Assembly (NCBI GenBank): GCA_018340805.1
Contig: JACMZG010000008.1
Span: forward strand, 57,369,918-57,433,917
Length of the DNA: 64,000 nucleotides
Origin: Microvelia longipes
Lineage: Eukaryota; Arthropoda; Insecta; Hemiptera; Veliidae
Direction of reading: 5' to 3'
Shown here piece by piece: positions 20,840-31,680 of the stretch (positions are counted from its first letter, which is position 1; each line of letters begins with the position of its first letter). Below the pieces are notes generated by a model, which saw only the letters and a list, made by a program, of their open reading frames with translations, searched no databases and had not been told where the DNA came from. A program made the position numbers and the translations under genes.

Positions 20840-21494
20840 CTACTTGCGTAGTAAACGAGGTGATGAAGATAAACGAGGCTTGATGAGGACTGACGCAACA
20901 GCTTTCCGTTGGTTGACATCAGTTTTTCCTAAACCAGTGATAACAATATCAGACTTTTGATAAGGCAGTTGAAGTTTAGAAAAAAATTTCTTAGTTAAAA
21001 AAGAGCATTGTGAACCGGAGTCCACAAGAACGCGAGCTTCCAAGAAAGAACCCGAAGAATCCTGGACTTGCACCACGGCTGTGCCTAAGAGTACAGTTGA
21101 AGGAGTGTCATCTATAGGCTGGGACTGAGCCATTCCATTCCATGAACCACTTGAAGACGAGAAGTTGTTTGACAAAGTATTTGAAGAACTATTAGCAAGA
21201 GAGTCATTGTTAGGCTGAGTTGGAAGAGAAGGAGACGGCTTACTATCATTAAAACTATCAGAATGCAATAAAGTATGATGCAAATCTTTATTACAATGTA
21301 CGCACGAAGATTTCGAGGCACAAATAGATTTAGAATGATTACCTAAACAACGTATGCATCGTCCCAGGGATGTTATTTTGTTTCTTCGTTGAGAGATGGA
21401 CAACGTTCGAAACTGTTGACAGATGTAAATACTATGACCCGCCGAACATACAGGGCAGGTTTGATTATTATGATTACCCTTAGAAGTCTTATCA
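20840..21494 (-). CDS. BEL B Gag zinc knuckles and protease
   Basis: The frame begins at the LINE insertion point (21494), with DKTSKG duplicated as part of the TSD. Knuckles CPVCSAGHSIYIC, CIRCLGNHSKSIC and CVHCNKDLHHTLLH are the usual three of BEL Gag. The protease follows: LEARVLVDSGSQCSFLTKKF (active site DSG) and VITGLGKTDVNQRKAVAS. The codons 21495-21526 that seem to extend the frame belong to the LINE, so the ATG at 21526 is not a real start. Confidence 0.92.
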
Positions 21495-21906
21495 GAGTGT
21501 GACCTTGGCGTCCGTGTGATTAACATCGTCTCCGCATTAATCTTTCTTTTTTTCTTATTTGTTAATAATAATTGAACATATAAGTTGATACAATTATTTT
21601 TAAAGCTACAAACTTTTATAATTGATTGTGTTTTAAACTACATTTTACCAAAAAAGTTTATTTTTTACGTACTAAAATTTTAGTTTTTGATTGCGTTCTG
21701 ATAAAAGTTTAGACGGTTATTTAATACAGTTTTAATTTTCATTAATGCGCAGGTGTTAAAGGAAGAAGAAGGGGAACTGATACTGTTTACGTTGGGTATC
21801 GTGTCATCTCGCAATGAGTTTGTTATTGTTTTCATTTAACCAGTTATCAACTATCACAAGGATAGTTTGTTTTTATTATCAGCTGTTATTCTATTATTAA
21901 TCTTTT

Positions 21907-22802
21907 ATGAAAATCAAACTTGAGCCCTCGTCAAGTAACTTGCCTAGAACAAAACGGCCACTTTCTTCACCTGAAAAGAACAGTCAGCAAACAGCAAAAA
22001 AACCTCAGAAAGCTGCCCAAGCCCAGTTATTAGGAAAGTCAGGTCAAGAGGAGTTAATTATGCCAGATAACGATAAATTGATAGAAAAACTTTCAGAAAT
22101 GATAGATTCTAAGTTAGATAAAAGATTAACAGTTTTAAACTCCAACCTAAGTAGCAAGTTATCGGAGCTAGCTACAAAACAAGACTTATTATCATAAAAA
22201 AGATGTCGAGAGTGTTAATTTAAAACGTGAGGCGATTGATTTAAAAATTAATACGCTTGAAAAACACAATAAAACGTTGGAAAAAAGAGTTGAAGACCTC
22301 GAGATTAAAGCCAGAGAAAACAACCTAGTCTTTAGAGGATTAGTTGGCGAAGAAACACCCATAGCTAAAGTAAAGAAATTTTGTACTGACGTTTTGAAAA
22401 CTGAAAATGTTTTAGTTTGTTCGGCATATTATCTAGGGGATGCTTATTCTCAAAGCCGGCCAATACTAGGGATCTTTTCATCGAGATACGATGTTACATC
22501 TGTACTTCGCAACGTTAAAAATTAAAAGCACGGGGTTTTCTATACAACAAGATCTACCAAAGATAACTAAGTCGAAACGAAGCAAATTACTAGCGGTTAG
22601 AAAGGAGATAAAAGAAAAAACTGATTTTGAGGGTAAAATTAATGTTTCTAAGGATTCGCTGTTTATTAATACTGCTAAGTTTACTTGGGACACAACTCTT
22701 GGACTTTTGTTTAATAATGAAAACGGATTAAATGAAATTATTAACCATGATATATCTAACCTTATTAACCGCCTTATGCAACCAGAAGAAAATACAAAAT
22801 GA
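21907..22802 (+). pseudogene. LINE ORF1 with coiled coil, frameshifted
   Basis: Three frames follow each other. The first (21907-22197) has a basic start (NLPRTKRPLSSPEKN) and a Leu/Lys/Ser helix. The second, from about 22200 to 22525, continues the coiled coil (KINTLEKHNKTLEKRVEDLE) and goes into IKARENNLVFRGLVG, an RRM-like motif seen at the start of L1-type ORF1 cores. The third (22491-22802) carries TGFSIQQDLPKITKSKRS, like the end of that domain. Frame changes near 22195 and 22500 break it. It would package element RNA as a chaperone. Confidence 0.65.
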
Positions 22803-22849
22803 CTAGGCAAGAAAATTATTAATGTTCATCATACAGCATATTTAGAACA

Positions 22850-23198
22850 ACAACCTAAGCAACTAATTCGTAAAACAAATAAATCCAAAATATCAGATTA
22901 CACAATATTAGCATATAATATTGCTGGTTTGAAGAATAAGCTGTTTGTGTCTGGATTTTTTGAGTACTTGTTTGGATTTGACGAATTCTGTTTATTTGAA
23001 ACACATGTAGAGGAAGGCCAAGAGAATGTTTTTTGTCAACGATTTCCTTATCATGATGTTTACTGGACTCCAGCTCAAAGGAATGTTAAGTTTGGAAGGG
23101 CAAGTGGAGGAATGGCTGTAGGAATTAAAAAATCGTGTCTAATAAGTAAAGTCTCAAAAATATCATCATTTGGCAATCTTCAGGTTGCCAAATTTTGA
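22850..23198 (+). pseudogene. LINE endonuclease domain, N-terminal part
   Basis: ISDYTILAYNIAGLKNKL with Asn near the start, FDEFCLFETHVEEG with the catalytic Glu-Thr-His and SGGMAVGIKKS match the first third of an APE-type LINE endonuclease. The frame stops at 23198 just after NLQVAKF, where the remainder of the endonuclease and all RT are deleted. The upstream ORF1 ends with a TGA about 50 bases before. Confidence 0.75.
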
Positions 23199-23598
23199 TT
23201 TTTTAAGTCTTTTTTCATAAATTAAGAGGAAGAAAAGAGTAGAATGATGGAAATATAATTTAATTTAAAATGTTTTATAGGAATTTTTGTTTAACTTAGT
23301 TTTTTTTCTTTTTTATTTGTTTGTAGTTTTTTAGACATGCATATTTTCATAGTTTAAAAATTAATAATTAACAGTAGATAGAGATAGAGAGAGAAAAGAA
23401 ATTAATAACTAGAAATACATAGATTAAAATCTAAGCGAAATCCAAAATTAAGAAGATAGTTTTTTTTGTTTAAGTTTTGTTTTAATTTTTTTAGGAAAGA
23501 AATTGTCACACTTGGCAGACGGGCTTCGCCCATGCCATTATGTTTTTTGCTATTCTTTTTTATATGATAAATTGTATTTGTTTTAAATAAACATGTTA

Positions 23599-23629
<31 letters not shown>

Positions 23630-23641
23630 GAAGTCTTATCA

Positions 23642-24790
23642 TGGTTAGTAGTCGCAACATAAGAGCTAGTATTGTGATTATTATAAGAGATAGACTTCCG
23701 GTCATAATTCCGTAGTGAAGTTGATTTAGAAGTTGAACTCCGATTAGTAGTAGGAGAGCGCTGAGATGAGGTAGAAGAACGTGAGGTAGAGGTCCAAGCA
23801 AGATTAGATGCTTCTAAAATCTTACACTGATCTCCTAATAACAATAATAATTCATTAAATGTAGGAAGGATGTCTTTAGAGGGACTTTTATCTGTAGACG
23901 AGGCAGAGATTTCAGATACAGATTTAGAATTATTTAATTTAAATTGAGCTTCAAAAGATTTTCTAGTAGCTGCATCTAAATTTCGAAAAGTTAAATGAAG
24001 TAATATGAAATCTGAAAGATCAGGAATATTTAGAACTTCTAGAGCACGATAATGTTCGGTGAGATTCTCATAAAACGAACGTTATTTGTCATAAGACTCA
24101 GATTTAAGAGGTTCTAAAGTAAGTAATTTTTCAACATAGTTAGACGCTAACTTCCGTTTAGATTGGTATCGATCAAGAAGAATTTCAATTGCTACTTGAT
24201 AGTTGGCATCAGTGGCAGGAAGATGTTTTATGAGATTAAACGGTTCTCCGATGAGACATCTCTGTACATAAAGTAACTTTTGTACTGGTGCTTTATTAGA
24301 TTTACTAACAACACTAGAAAATAAGTTGTACCAGGGGGTGAACTTTTCTAAAGTTCCGTCAAAAACTTGTAAATCTATTTTTGGCAGACGAATGTTATCA
24401 GAGGTATCATAATTTGTCCTACGCTCGAAATCCTGTGAGAGACGAGGTTCATTATCTTTAAGTTCACTGAGAGTTGAGAGACAATTATAATATAAGTCAT
24501 CAAAGGATGACAGAGCTTGATGGTTTATCTCCTTCTGAGGATCTAAGTCAAGCTGGAGTTCATTAATAGTATCTTCAAGCATAGAAAACTCGTTACCGAG
24601 TCTCTTCAAGATCTTTACAACGAGCAATAAAGACTTTGGCTATTTTCGGATCATTAACAGTGTTAATTAAAGCGTAAGCTTGCTGAACGCGTTGAAATAA
24701 GGTAGCCCTACGAGAGGTATGAAGTTTAATTTTAGATTCTAAGGCAGTTATTTCATGAGCGGGACGAGGATCTGCTCCAGGTTGCGGCAT
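23642..24790 (-). CDS. gag: BEL B Gag N-terminal part (DUF1759-like)
   Basis: The first ATG of the internal region (24790) starts MPQPGADPRPAHEI. A coiled-coil part follows; one indel near 24596 moves to the frame with LPKIDLQVFDGTLEKFTPWY, the DUF1759-like signature, and LLYVQRCLIGEPFNLIKHLP. A TAA at 24079-24081 interrupts, but the same frame goes on (LEVLNIPDLSDFILLHL) to the LINE insertion point at 23641. A Ser/Thr/Asn-rich linker lies before the zinc knuckles on the other side. Gag would form the particle shell. Confidence 0.88.
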
Positions 24791-25268
24791 ATTGTCTTAT
24801 TATAATAACACAAAGATAGAGAAAAGAGGGGAAGAGAGAGGGGGTAAATACAAAAATTTTTAAAAACTATTGAAGCGACCACTCTATCGAAAGAGTTTGA
24901 CAACATAAGAGAGATAGACTTGATTTGAAAAAAATCGGAACACCCTACGAGAAGTTATGTTAATTTGAAAAAATCGCTTTAATTTATTATTAAACTGAAA
25001 GAAATTAATTTTGTTTATTTTGTTTATAAGTAGATAAAATAAAAATAAGACAATTATTAAGATATACGCAGTAAAGGAATTTAAAATCCCTTTGTTGTTT
25101 TGACATAAACAGATAAAGATAAGGTCGGAGCAAATCAGGTGAGATCGACGAATTTCTATTATATTGCGTAATATATTTTTTAAATTTCGCGGGAAAAATT
25201 GAATAGAACAGCTTTTTCTTTTATATGATTTTGGTGGCAACACTGCGACGTAGTTATCATGTGACTTA
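24791..25268 (-). other. BEL B leader, proximal part
   Basis: Untranslated leader between the gag ATG and the Harbinger-like insertion. The open frame 24884-25297 lacks any motif and runs into the inserted element, so it is probably chance. The leader resumes at 26475-26767. Confidence 0.6.
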
Positions 25269-26471
25269 GGCCCGTATTCAAAGACGTTTCCTAACATTTT
25301 CCTAACATTCTCCTAACTTTTTCCTAACATTTTCCTAACATTCTCCTAACTTTTTCCTAACATTTTCCTAACATTTTCTTAACTCCTAACATTTTCCTAA
25401 CATTCTTCTATCGTGTTTTAAAAGTCTTTTAGAGGCTTCGCATGATTTTATTTAGTAAGAACCTAAGCTAGTTATGTCAAAAAGTGATACCATTGTAAGT
25501 AACGTAATATATCGCAAAATATCAATGTTATTAACTTATTACCTGGATTTACGACACACTTTGTCATAAACAACAATGCGGCCTTGCTTTGGCGAATGTT
25601 AAATATATAAGAAACTTTATTTACATATGTTTTCAGTAAACAGTAGAGTTAAAACAAATACAATGTTCAATTATTGTAACAGCTTTCATAAATAAAGCAG
25701 TATCAAGCGTTTCAAGTTTGAACGTGGACCAGGTTGTACGAATCCAAAGGTGTCTAAATGAAGACCTGTTAATCAGTGCCACACTGTTTTCATTTTGCTA
25801 AATCATTTACACAATTTTGTTTTTCGTATTTTGTCATCAAATTCATTTTTGTTTGTGTAAAATTTTTTTTGGTATAATAATGGCTGAATTATTCACACCA
25901 GACCAACAGAATTTCCTCTTTGAATCGATAGCCCGCCACAAACAGACCATCGAAAATAAAAAATCTGATCGTGTTAAAAGAATTTAAGGGTAAACTTCCT
26001 AATAGTAAGGTAAGTGGATTAGCAGTAACTTATATTATGTAAAATTTATGTAGATAGTTATAAATACGACAAGTGTGTCGTAAATCCAGATAATAAGTTA
26101 ATAACATTGATATTTTGCCATATATTACGTTATTTACAATGGTATCACTTTTTGACTTAACTACCTTAAATAAAATTATAAATGTCTACTAACTAATCTA
26201 ACTACCTTAGGTTGTTACTAAAAAAAATCATGCGAAGCCTCTAAATGACTTTTAAAACACGGGAACGATCATTTAAATTTCGTGGCTTAAAAACATTTCC
26301 CTTACCTAAACCTAAAGTGAGTGTTAGGAAAATGTTAGGAGAATGTTAGGAAAATGTGAGAATGTTAGGAAAAGTTAGGTGTTAGGAGAATGTTAGAAAT
26401 GTTAGGAAAAGTTAGGAGAATGTTAGGAAAATGTTAGGAAAATGTTAGGAAAACGTCTTTGAATACGGGCC
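25269..26471. mobile_element. PIF/Harbinger-like element with repeat-built TIRs
   Basis: The ends are GGCCCGTATTCAAAGACG and its inverse, flanked by TTA on both sides (25266-25268 and 26472-26474), the target-site duplication of PIF/Harbinger. Inside each end is an array of 11-13 base units around TTAGGAAAATG (right) or its complement CATTTTCCTAA (left), about 100-130 bases each. No transposase is encoded, so the element is non-autonomous; a small Myb/SANT-like remnant lies inside at 25880. It disrupts the BEL B leader. Confidence 0.8.
25880..25987 (+). pseudogene. Myb/SANT-like remnant
   Basis: Thirty-five codons, MAELFTPDQQNFLFESIARH then IENKKSDRV, match the start of the Myb/SANT-like DNA-binding protein that accompanies PIF/Harbinger transposases. 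The frame stops after VKRI; a shifted frame continues briefly (LKEFKGKLP). It supports the Harbinger assignment. The piece is too short to be functional. Confidence 0.55.
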
Positions 26472-26767
26472 TTAGAGTAACCAATAGATTTACGAGTTCG
26501 AGATTCTGCAAAAAACCTAACGGTTGTCATAAATTGAATAACATAATTTATTAAAAGAAAATAGAAATATTTGCATAAATAATTAAATATTCCTTGAGAT
26601 AAATTGAACTCTGAGATAGATAGATAGATATAGCGAAAAAATATAATACTAGATAAACATCGACGTGTGACAATCTTTAGAGATAGAGATAGAGATAGAG
26701 ATGACTGTATCACTAGCAACACAATAAAAATTTTTTAATCCGGCTCGAAGGACCATTAATTAGGGTG

Positions 26768-27326
26768 TGTAGGATATTTAAGAGGAATCTCTACGCCCTA
26801 AGGTTAGAGAGAGAGAGAGAGGTAGAGACAGAGAGTTGAAGATAAAAATATATAAATAATAATAGTAAGATGATAAATCATAAACCGTGGCTTACTTGAT
26901 TTTAAAGAAGATGAGATGTGAAGTTTACCAGGCCTGGTGAAGAGTGAAGATAACGCATCCAAATTTGACCGGGCAACACGGCGTACACAAAAACAGAGGA
27001 TATTTATTTTGCTCGGAGACTACGGCACTTATTCCGGCTCACGGAAGTTGAAAATGAAAAATGATAATAGTTTACACTTAAATAGATAAGAAATAAATTA
27101 ATTTATACGTGGAGAGGAAGAGGTAAAAGAGAGAACGAACGTTACAGCGAGGGTGGTAACGGAATACAAGATGGCGAGGAACTGTGTAAGGAAAAACGGC
27201 GGGAAAGGTTAGGAAAATGCGGGAAATCGCGAAGTTACAGAAAATAAACTCAAGAGTGCAGCAGCAGACAGGTGATACAGTGCACTCTATCGAAATTAAA
27301 TAGAAATAATAATTAAATATTTAACA
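26768..27326 (-). repeat. BEL B 5' LTR (559 bp)
   Basis: Direct repeat of 16481-17040, differing by about five substitutions, a 2-bp change in the (GA)n run and one single-base indel. It carries the promoter for the minus-strand element by family analogy. Confidence 0.95.
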
Positions 27327-29231
27327 TTTTGTTTGAAATAAAATCTTGTTGTAATTGGCTCACTAAATTTTTGAAATCTATAAATTCTTTAAAGCTCTTT
27401 TCATGAACTACAATGGGTGGGACATTTTTTTTGAACTTCTTATTAACTGAACATACTGTGATGGGATGTAAATAGGCCCTGACTTGCAGGCCCTACTAAT
27501 TTCTTTTTCAATTAATGAATGTATATTGTCTCCCTCATTTTGCGTATGACTCTTGATCAAGTACTTGTGAGTGATTGATGCAATTTTTGGAAATTTAACT
27601 AAGGCTAACATGTACATTGCTATTGTAAACTGATTTTTTTGTTGAGGGATACAATTATCAGAATAAAATATAAATTTAAGTTCTTCTTTACAATTGGTAG
27701 CTTTTTCTTTAATGAATTGGTACACGCAAGTCGCAACCTCGTTAGCTCCTTTCTCCTGCATCTCCTTCGTGCCATACGTAACAATGAGCTTGATTAGAAT
27801 TGAATTCAAAAATTGTAAACTTATAGGTTGACAGTTTGCTTTTATAATAAAACACTGAACACTCGCCCTTTAGGCAAGGGAGTGCTGCTTGTAGATCATA
27901 TGTACATACAATTGTCTTAGATTTATCGTTTGTTGTGCTCTTATTATCAATATCTTTTTCATTGTTGTTATTAGAATTATCATTTATTGCACTCTTTTTA
28001 TCTATTTCTTTTTCTTTTCTAGCTAATATTTTTTCTTCCTGATGAGCTTTATACTCTTCTTTCTTTTCTTCTTTTGTTATAGGACTAGAATTCTCATATG
28101 CGACACAAAACTCACATAAATCCTTTTTAGGAACAAAAAATGAAATGTTGAATTAATAATTAAAAATATTACTATACATTCACAAAGTGCCAAATTTCTG
28201 ATTGTTATTTTCACACATTTTCTTATAATCTCTGTAAATACTCACGACAGTTTTACCTCCTTCAATATATTCACGGGAAGTATGAGCCCGTAAGTAGTGA
28301 CTCTCTACTCGTGGTATAGAATTAATATGGGCACGTATGCCATTCTTTATTTCATCTTCGATCAAATTTGAAGGAGTCTTGCATCGTTTATCTTCATTCA
28401 TGACACCGTTGTTATATTTTAAAAACTAGTGGCAACCGCACGCCGGTTGATGCCAAGAGTTGCCTTGAAAAAGTGTTTGCATTCTCGTGTTCGGATATAT
28501 TGTTTGTTGAAATAAAAAGCGTGATTTATCATTCTATTTTTCTTTGGATAACGATATTGCGGCTTTATTTCATACGAATGCGAAATAACATAATACCGTT
28601 GTTTTGTTAAATCCCCAAGCTTCCAATATTCATCAAAAATAGTATTTCTCTCAGCTTCAGTAATTTTTTGACTGCACTGGAAGTTACATTTTTTGCATCC
28701 TTCTTTCATAGTTCTGGCTACTATAGTTTTCTTTGCATTAGCAGACCAATACTCTTGTCCTGCGTTTCTAAGGTCCTTAGCACTTACTTTCTTCCAACTA
28801 TTTTTATTATTTTTTTTCTTTTTTCCTTTCTTCACCATATCATTTTGATTGTTTGATAAACTTTCAGTTACTTCATTTGGGGATGGCTGCGGGCTATCAC
28901 TCGTAAAGTCTGGATCATCAATATCATTATCACTACTAACAATATCCTCAACTATATCATCTTCATCGTCTGTATCTACAACTTCTCTGTTTCTTTTAAA
29001 TTTTTCTTTTATATTTAATTTTTCGATCACTTTTTCAGTAATACTTTTTGTTTCTGTATTTAACAAACTCTCATGTTCAAACTTATGTACTGGCCAGACA
29101 TCGTCAGTACCTGCATTCATAATTGACTCTAAACATAAACCCTTCTGCCCAACCATCTCTACCATCCTTTTGCCTCGACCACTTAATCCGGGAATCGCCA
29201 TTATTAAAACGTTAACCTGAAAAAAAAACAA
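27327..29231 (-). pseudogene. Transposase-like protein of an uncharacterised family
   Basis: The likely start is the Met of MAIPGLSGRG; a pyrimidine-rich stretch plus CAG just upstream looks like a splice acceptor. The order is an acidic linker (VDTDDEDDIVEDIV), a Cys-rich block (CKKCNFQC, FDEYWKLGDLTKQRYYV, RTRECKHFFKATLGI), DEIKNGIRAHINSIPRVESH, a DLCEFC block, TYDLQAALPC, FYSDNC and HTQNEGDNIHSLIE. The last three could be a D-D-E triad of an RNase H-fold transposase; that is inference. Breaks: frameshifts near 28420, 27780 and 27425 (A run), and in-frame stops near 28180 and 28153. The C-terminus is at 16081-16480, cut off by BEL B. Confidence 0.6.
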
Positions 29232-30102
29232 AAAACAATAAGATCATGCACAAGACTAATTTTAAAATAAATATTATGGCAGACATTTAAATGTAATCGC
29301 GAGATTACTCATCCGCGAATCTTAATAACTTGACAAGTAACAGTTTAAATCATGTTTTTAAGTTTTTGAAACTAGGCCAAACGATTGGTATATCACAAAT
29401 AAAATATATAGTTCATAAATTGTATATAAAATTATTCTTAAAATAACAGAACAATTAACTAAAACAAATTTATTAAAGCAAAAAACTAACGTGGTAATTA
29501 TTTAACTCATGTGAATAAAAAAAAAAAATAATAATAATGATAACTATAGTAAAATCACATTTTTTATACAAAATAATAATGTGATAAGTCAAACATAAAG
29601 AATTAGCTAAGTGATAATTAAAAAAAAAAACACTTTACTAAAGTACAGTTTAATATTGGTAGAACAAGTCTAATTGTAGCAACTCAAATTCAGAATAAAC
29701 GTAAGGTAACAAGTCGAAATAAAAATATAATAGACTTGTAGCAAAGTAGCAACTACAAAAATTCTGCTTTGAAATGAACAGTAACAACTCAAAACAATAA
29801 ATATATAAAACTTAGTAAAGTGATAATTCAAAATATCCCTTTACTAAATTATTGAGTAAATGGTCATTCAATGTAACAACTAAATAATTTTTTTGTAGAT
29901 AAGGTAACAAGTCAAAACTATAATAAAAATAAAGTTAACAATGTGACAATTAAAAATATCACTGTACATACCTTGCGTAGTGGTCTAGAGCTCCAAGGCG
30001 ACTGAGACATTCTGATTTGTTACTATACGTGCACAGCTTTACCCCCTCTACACAAAAAAGTTGTAAAGATACAACTGCTCTCCTCTCGGAAAGTATTGGT
30101 AT

Positions 30103-30173
<71 letters not shown>

Positions 30174-30212
30174 CGTGAACATAGTAAATACATTTTATAT
30201 TTACTTACTTCT
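29232..30212. other. Non-coding with repeated GTRACAASTC-like motifs
   Basis: AT-rich sequence holding many spaced motifs: GTGATAAGTCAAAC (29581), GTAACAACTCAAAA (29781), GTAACAAGTCAAAA (29904) and variants such as GTGATAATTCAAAA and GTGACAATTAAAAA. They resemble the motifs left of the transposase-like gene (13607, 13809). Such subterminal motifs are usual transposase binding sites. A (TA)n tract lies at 30102-30170. No TIR was identified. Confidence 0.4.
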
Positions 30213-30660
30213 TGTTTGTCCCATTTGGCATTTAGTAATTGGAGCTTTGCTTTTTTTACAATGATGTCATGAAAAGCACCTCTTTTATTTCAGTAATCCT
30301 GAATCCAATCTCGGACGTCAGTAATGAGGATTTTGTCTGCCTTCTTCCACTTTAAAATGAATTCTGCAATCCTCATAATTGAGTAACCACTATTGATTGC
30401 TATTGATGGATTTCCATAAACCCCATTTTTATGAGAACCAACTTCCTTCACTGCATCAAGGAATAATCGATATGCCTACAATAAAGAGGGATGCATTAGT
30501 ACCCCAAAAGGTTATGAACATTAGTCAAATCCAATTAAACTAGGGAGGTGCTGATTCCAGTTGACAATCCTCTAATTAGTAACCTGACTATTGACAACTG
30601 TGAGCCAATAACTACCTTTATGTCTTCACAGACTCAAGCATGCTACTTAATAGCTTAATT

Positions 30661-30715
<55 letters not shown>

Positions 30716-31605
30716 TATATATATATATATATACTATAATAACCATTTTGTAGAATGATTTTATACAGCAAACACGTTTCAGGAACAATATTAAGTAATA
30801 AAACATTTGGTACCACTATTAACCATGTTGCAGAATTTTTTAGTAAACAGTTGATTGAGACACATCACAGTTTTATGTTTCTAAAAAATAAGAAGAACTT
30901 ATTTCAAATAAAAGTACTTGATAAATGTAACATAATAGTTCATTGGACATTTAAAAGTACCAAATGTTTTTGCATGAGGTAATAATTGCAAGGGCACTTA
31001 CTCTGACTTGAGCATTGATAAACAGTCAGTGATGGAAGGGTTTTTGCTGCGGCAATATTGAGGTATTGATGCTGATTCTCTCATTCTTCGCCTAACTATA
31101 TTAAGATGATCAACAGAGCTAAATTTGTCCTCACGCTCTGCGGCAGCATTTCGTAAAATTTCCTCATCATTTCTTATTAATTCAAAAAGGGGATCACTCA
31201 TCATTCCTGCCAATAATTCTTCGACAGCAGTGGAAGTGAATTTCAATGACTTCACAGATAATGCCTAAAAACTTGTTTGGCTTTAAGGACTCATCCCTTT
31301 CCCTTATCTCCATGTATATTTCTTAAACGCCTTTGTAAATTGGTGGAACGAATTAATTTTTTGCAGGTAGGACATGGTAGTTTTCTATTTCTGGTATCTT
31401 CAGTGTCCTCATTAGCAACTAGCACTTGACCCTCTTGCCTAAACTTTTCACCAAATTTAAAGATGTCGATTATGCAAAGCGCCTTTCTATTTTGTCATTT
31501 GACAAAACTGCTTGAACCTCTTCCAAATTTCTATGCCTTAATATGTGCCGCTGAAAGCGGGACACATATTTATTGCAAAATTTGCAAAGGAACACTTTCC
31601 TTTAC
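30213..31605 (-). pseudogene. Zinc-finger gene fragment, copy 1 (three exons)
   Basis: Minus-strand exons with plausible splice sites. The finger exon (31605 to about 31290, after TTTCAG) has FLCKFCNKYVSRFQRHILRH and CPTCKKLIRSTNLQRRLRNIH, two C2H2-type fingers, with a stop between them. The middle exon (31264-31001) reads KSLKFTSTAVEELLAGMM and NIVRRRMRESASIPQYC, then GTAAGTG. The last exon (about 30477-30213, before GTAAGTAA) has AYRLFLDAVKEVGSHKN and NSGYSIMRIAEFILKWKKAD with one TGA. It resembles a multicopy family of uncharacterised invertebrate proteins; the function is unknown. Confidence 0.5.
30662..30733. repeat. (TA)n in intron of copy 1
   Basis: A TA tract in the interval between the last and middle exon-like blocks. 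The same place in copy 2 also has a TA tract (32623-32708). Confidence 0.9.
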
Positions 31606-31680
31606 CTGAAACAAATTATATATACAGTGCCTATAAAACAAATTGTACAGATAGATATTTAGGTTTTATCTTTTATGTGA

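Larger units (their letters stand above)
21495..23626 (+). mobile_element. LINE deletion derivative inserted in BEL B gag
   Basis: Inserted on the plus strand with target-site duplication TTAGAAGTCTTATCA (21480-21494 and 23627-23641). The element starts near 21495 with a 5' UTR, carries ORF1-like sequence (21907-22802) and the first part of an endonuclease domain (about 22850-23198), and then jumps to a 3' UTR with AATAAA near 23587 and an (ATT)n tail. The reverse transcriptase is missing. Because the 5' UTR and 3' tail are both present, this is an internal deletion and not the usual 5' truncation. Confidence 0.8.
16481..27326 (-). mobile_element. BEL/Pao LTR retrotransposon B (with two nested insertions)
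   Basis: LTRs at 16481-17040 and 26768-27326 start TGTAGGATAT and end AAATATTTAACA on the plus strand, flanked by the 5-bp duplication TTTTG (16476-16480 and 27327-27331). The minus-strand internal region encodes gag with DUF1759-like region, zinc knuckles, protease, RT with YIDD, RNase H and integrase, the BEL/Pao order. TGGTCCTTCGAGCCGGA lies a few bases inside the 5' LTR and may be the primer-binding region; GGTGGGGGGTA abuts the 3' LTR as polypurine tract. The LTRs differ by about five substitutions and two small indels. A LINE (21495-23626) and a Harbinger-like element (25269-26471) lie inside. Confidence 0.95.

Noticed and set aside
24884..25297. 137-codon minus frame in the BEL B leader
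   Set aside because: It starts inside the Harbinger-like element and ends in the BEL leader, so it cannot be an old gene, and it shows no motif.
25290..25410. Tandem CCTAACATTTT units as interstitial telomere repeat
   Set aside because: The unit is 11-13 bases with TTAGG only as part of it, and it is mirrored at 26320-26460 within clear inverted ends and TTA duplications. It belongs to the transposon.
26423..26722. 99-codon minus frame
   Set aside because: It spans the end of the Harbinger-like element and the BEL leader, and holds GATA-type simple repeats.
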